DNA of 64,000 nucleotides, taken from the NCBI GenBank assembly GCA_035575925.1, contig DATLXK010000070.1:6644-70643 (forward strand), given 5' to 3'. The notes below the pieces were generated by a model. That model was given only the letters and a program-made list of their open reading frames with translations. It did no database searches and had not been told where the DNA came from. This document shows, one piece after another, positions 63,174 to 64,000 of this stretch; position 1 is the first letter of the stretch, and each line of letters starts with the position of its first letter. This DNA is from DASWTL01 sp035575925 (GTDB lineage: Bacteria; Bacteroidota; Bacteroidia; Sphingobacteriales; Sphingobacteriaceae). The translations under genes were made by a program, and so were the position numbers.

Positions 63174-63338
63174 TCAGGCTACCAGCATTGGATTATTCTG
63201 GTTTTTGCGTGGGTTGTTACATAAAAAACGTCCTCGGGTCGATTTAAAAACTTCTAAATCCTCCATTAACAACTCCTTTAAGCTTTCATCAAAAATGGTG
63301 GTAATTTCGGTTGGTTTTAAAATTTTTATCGCTTCCAT
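63174..63338 (-). CDS. Small 54-aa hypothetical protein
   Basis: ATG 63338 to TGA 63174, 54 residues starting MEAIKILKPT, with an acidic helix (FDESLKELLMEDLEVF) and a basic RGRFLCNNPRKN segment. It looks like a real small protein of the ATG-helix type, but no family is recognised. An imperfect hairpin with an A-run (63116-63144) downstream could terminate it. Confidence 0.4.
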   Translation of the reverse strand: MEAIKILKPTEITTIFDESLKELLMEDLEVFKSTRGRFLCNNPRKNQNNPMLVA

Positions 63339-63623
63339 AATACAGGTTTATTAGGTTATATATCCTTATTCCACAATTGTGCCAGTTGGTAAATTTATCA
63401 GAATTACATATTAAGCATGTAATTATTGTATTAAGTTTAGGACAGCCTGTAATTTAAGTATTTATAATCAAGGACACTTTTTAAGAAAACCGGCCTTTAG
63501 TACTTGATTCTAACAAGGCCGATAGAGTAAGTAGTTCCATCATTAGAAGTTACTTTGCCTAAAGGACATTGAGGTTTCCCTAAACTATTAAGCATAAATA
63601 GCGTTATTCTTACAAAGAAGATT

Positions 63624-63836
63624 ATGAATAACAAAAGTAAAAAAACAGAAAAATTAGAGCCCCAAGACTCGAAAGGTAAGGACATTAATCATCCTGAAAA
63701 CGATTCGGAAGCTGTTATTAAACCAGAAGATAAGATTTACACTAAAGAAGAAGCTAATTTTAAAAATATTGCCCAGCGCAAAGAGAACCAGGAACAGCCT
63801 GTTTATCCAATAAAAACCCCACCGAAAGATGTATAA
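63624..63836 (+). CDS. Small 70-aa hydrophilic hypothetical protein
   Basis: 70 residues, very charged (Lys, Glu, Asp, Gln, Asn) with no hydrophobic segment, likely disordered. AAAGAAGA lies shortly before the ATG. Kept as possible because the composition is coherent. No function can be given. Confidence 0.4.
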   Translation: MNNKSKKTEKLEPQDSKGKDINHPENDSEAVIKPEDKIYTKEEANFKNIAQRKENQEQPVYPIKTPPKDV

Positions 63837-63860
63837 CCTGATAAAATTCAATACTGAAAA

Positions 63861-64000
63861 GAGAGTGTAAAATAAACTGTGTCACGAGTTAGAATATTAA
63901 CTTAGTAACACAGTTTATAATGAAGAAAGAAGAATCGCTCGATTACGAGCAAATGAAAAAGAAAGCTCTTGAGCAACTCCGCTCGGGCAAGTCATTGTAT
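63861..64000 (+). mobile_element. Left end of an IS256-family insertion sequence (cut by the window)
   Basis: A terminal-repeat-like GAGAGTGTAAAATAAACTGT begins at 63861, followed by a short leader and the transposase start. The right end lies beyond the window. Confidence 0.7.
63920..64000 (+). CDS. IS256-family transposase, N-terminal part
   Basis: ATG 63920 opens MKKEESLDYEQMKKKALEQL, then RSGKSLY to the window edge. The form (acidic/basic helix then EQLRSGKSL, leading to a GKDG in known members) matches the N-terminus of Mutator/IS256 transposases, DDE enzymes. Only 27 codons are visible, so completeness is unknown. Confidence 0.75.
   Translation, partial: MKKEESLDYEQMKKKALEQLRSGKSLY

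Noticed and set aside
63497..63685. 62-residue minus-strand frame with a membrane-like stretch
   Set aside because: It overlaps the plus frame at 63624 with no ribosome site or family match. Not enough support.
63654..63851. Hydrophobic 65-residue minus-strand frame
   Set aside because: It is the complement of the Lys/Glu-rich plus frame, and such complements always look hydrophobic.
1..64000. CRISPR array
   Set aside because: Repeats found are operators, att duplications or hairpins. No run of regular repeats with unique spacers is present.

Overview
The window reads as a chromosomal segment of a Bacteroidota bacterium, most likely of the Sphingobacteriaceae (Pedobacter/Mucilaginibacter type). 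The grounds are low GC with few Shine-Dalgarno sequences, TAnnTTTG-type -7 boxes, a Bacteroidota-style division cluster (FtsL-like protein, PASTA-bearing FtsI, MraY with an extra loop, long FtsZ tail), a small histone H1-like protein and Bacteroidota-type relaxase remnants. The genus is inference.

1-29.2 kb is core chromosome. It starts with a lipoprotein cytochrome c, a GT87-like/GT2 glycosyltransferase pair, tyrS, nudK, a DUF479-like gene, ligA and dapA, a histone H1-like gene and an alpha-oxoamine-synthase-like PLP enzyme. Next, on the minus strand, is a complete dcw cluster: mraZ, rsmH, ftsL-like, ftsI, murE, mraY, murD, ftsW, murG, murC, ftsQ, ftsA, ftsZ. It is preceded by three 10-bp-spaced MraZ-type boxes. 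Upstream lies gap, a GNAT gene and pgk. Several intergenic hairpins look like dispersed palindromic repeats.

29.2-44.4 kb is an accessory island in the 3' end of tRNA-Glu(TTC). A 31-bp exact copy of the tRNA end recurs about 14.8 kb downstream, inside a longer 281-bp duplication that also carries the 3' end of a fic gene. The island holds a Fic protein with three 26-bp operators at exact 41-bp steps; a type I restriction-modification operon (hsdR, hsdM, hsdS) interleaved with a DUF3800 gene, a possible nuclease-like gene and a TIR-domain gene; hsdM- and hsdS-derived fragments; broken mobilization genes; a second Fic gene with paired operators; and a hipBA toxin-antitoxin pair. No integrase is visible. 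A second copy of a right-end-like sequence, and the leftover fic tail beyond the right att site, suggest related elements stacked up at one tRNA and partly decayed.

44.4-50 kb returns to chromosome: a DUF1801 remnant cut by the island junction, a PhnB-like VOC protein, namZ, a carboxypeptidase-regulatory-domain protein, a metallophosphoesterase with a decayed relative beside it, and a sialidase-like exported protein. 50-63 kb is a copper/heavy-metal block: HMA chaperone, CopA ATPase, an AraC regulator with an N-terminal HMA-like CxxC domain, a CusA/CzcA RND pump, accessory periplasmic metal-binding proteins, the membrane-fusion and TolC-like subunits, a His-rich exported protein and, divergently, two Cys-rich exported small proteins. 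The window ends inside the left end of an IS256-family insertion sequence.
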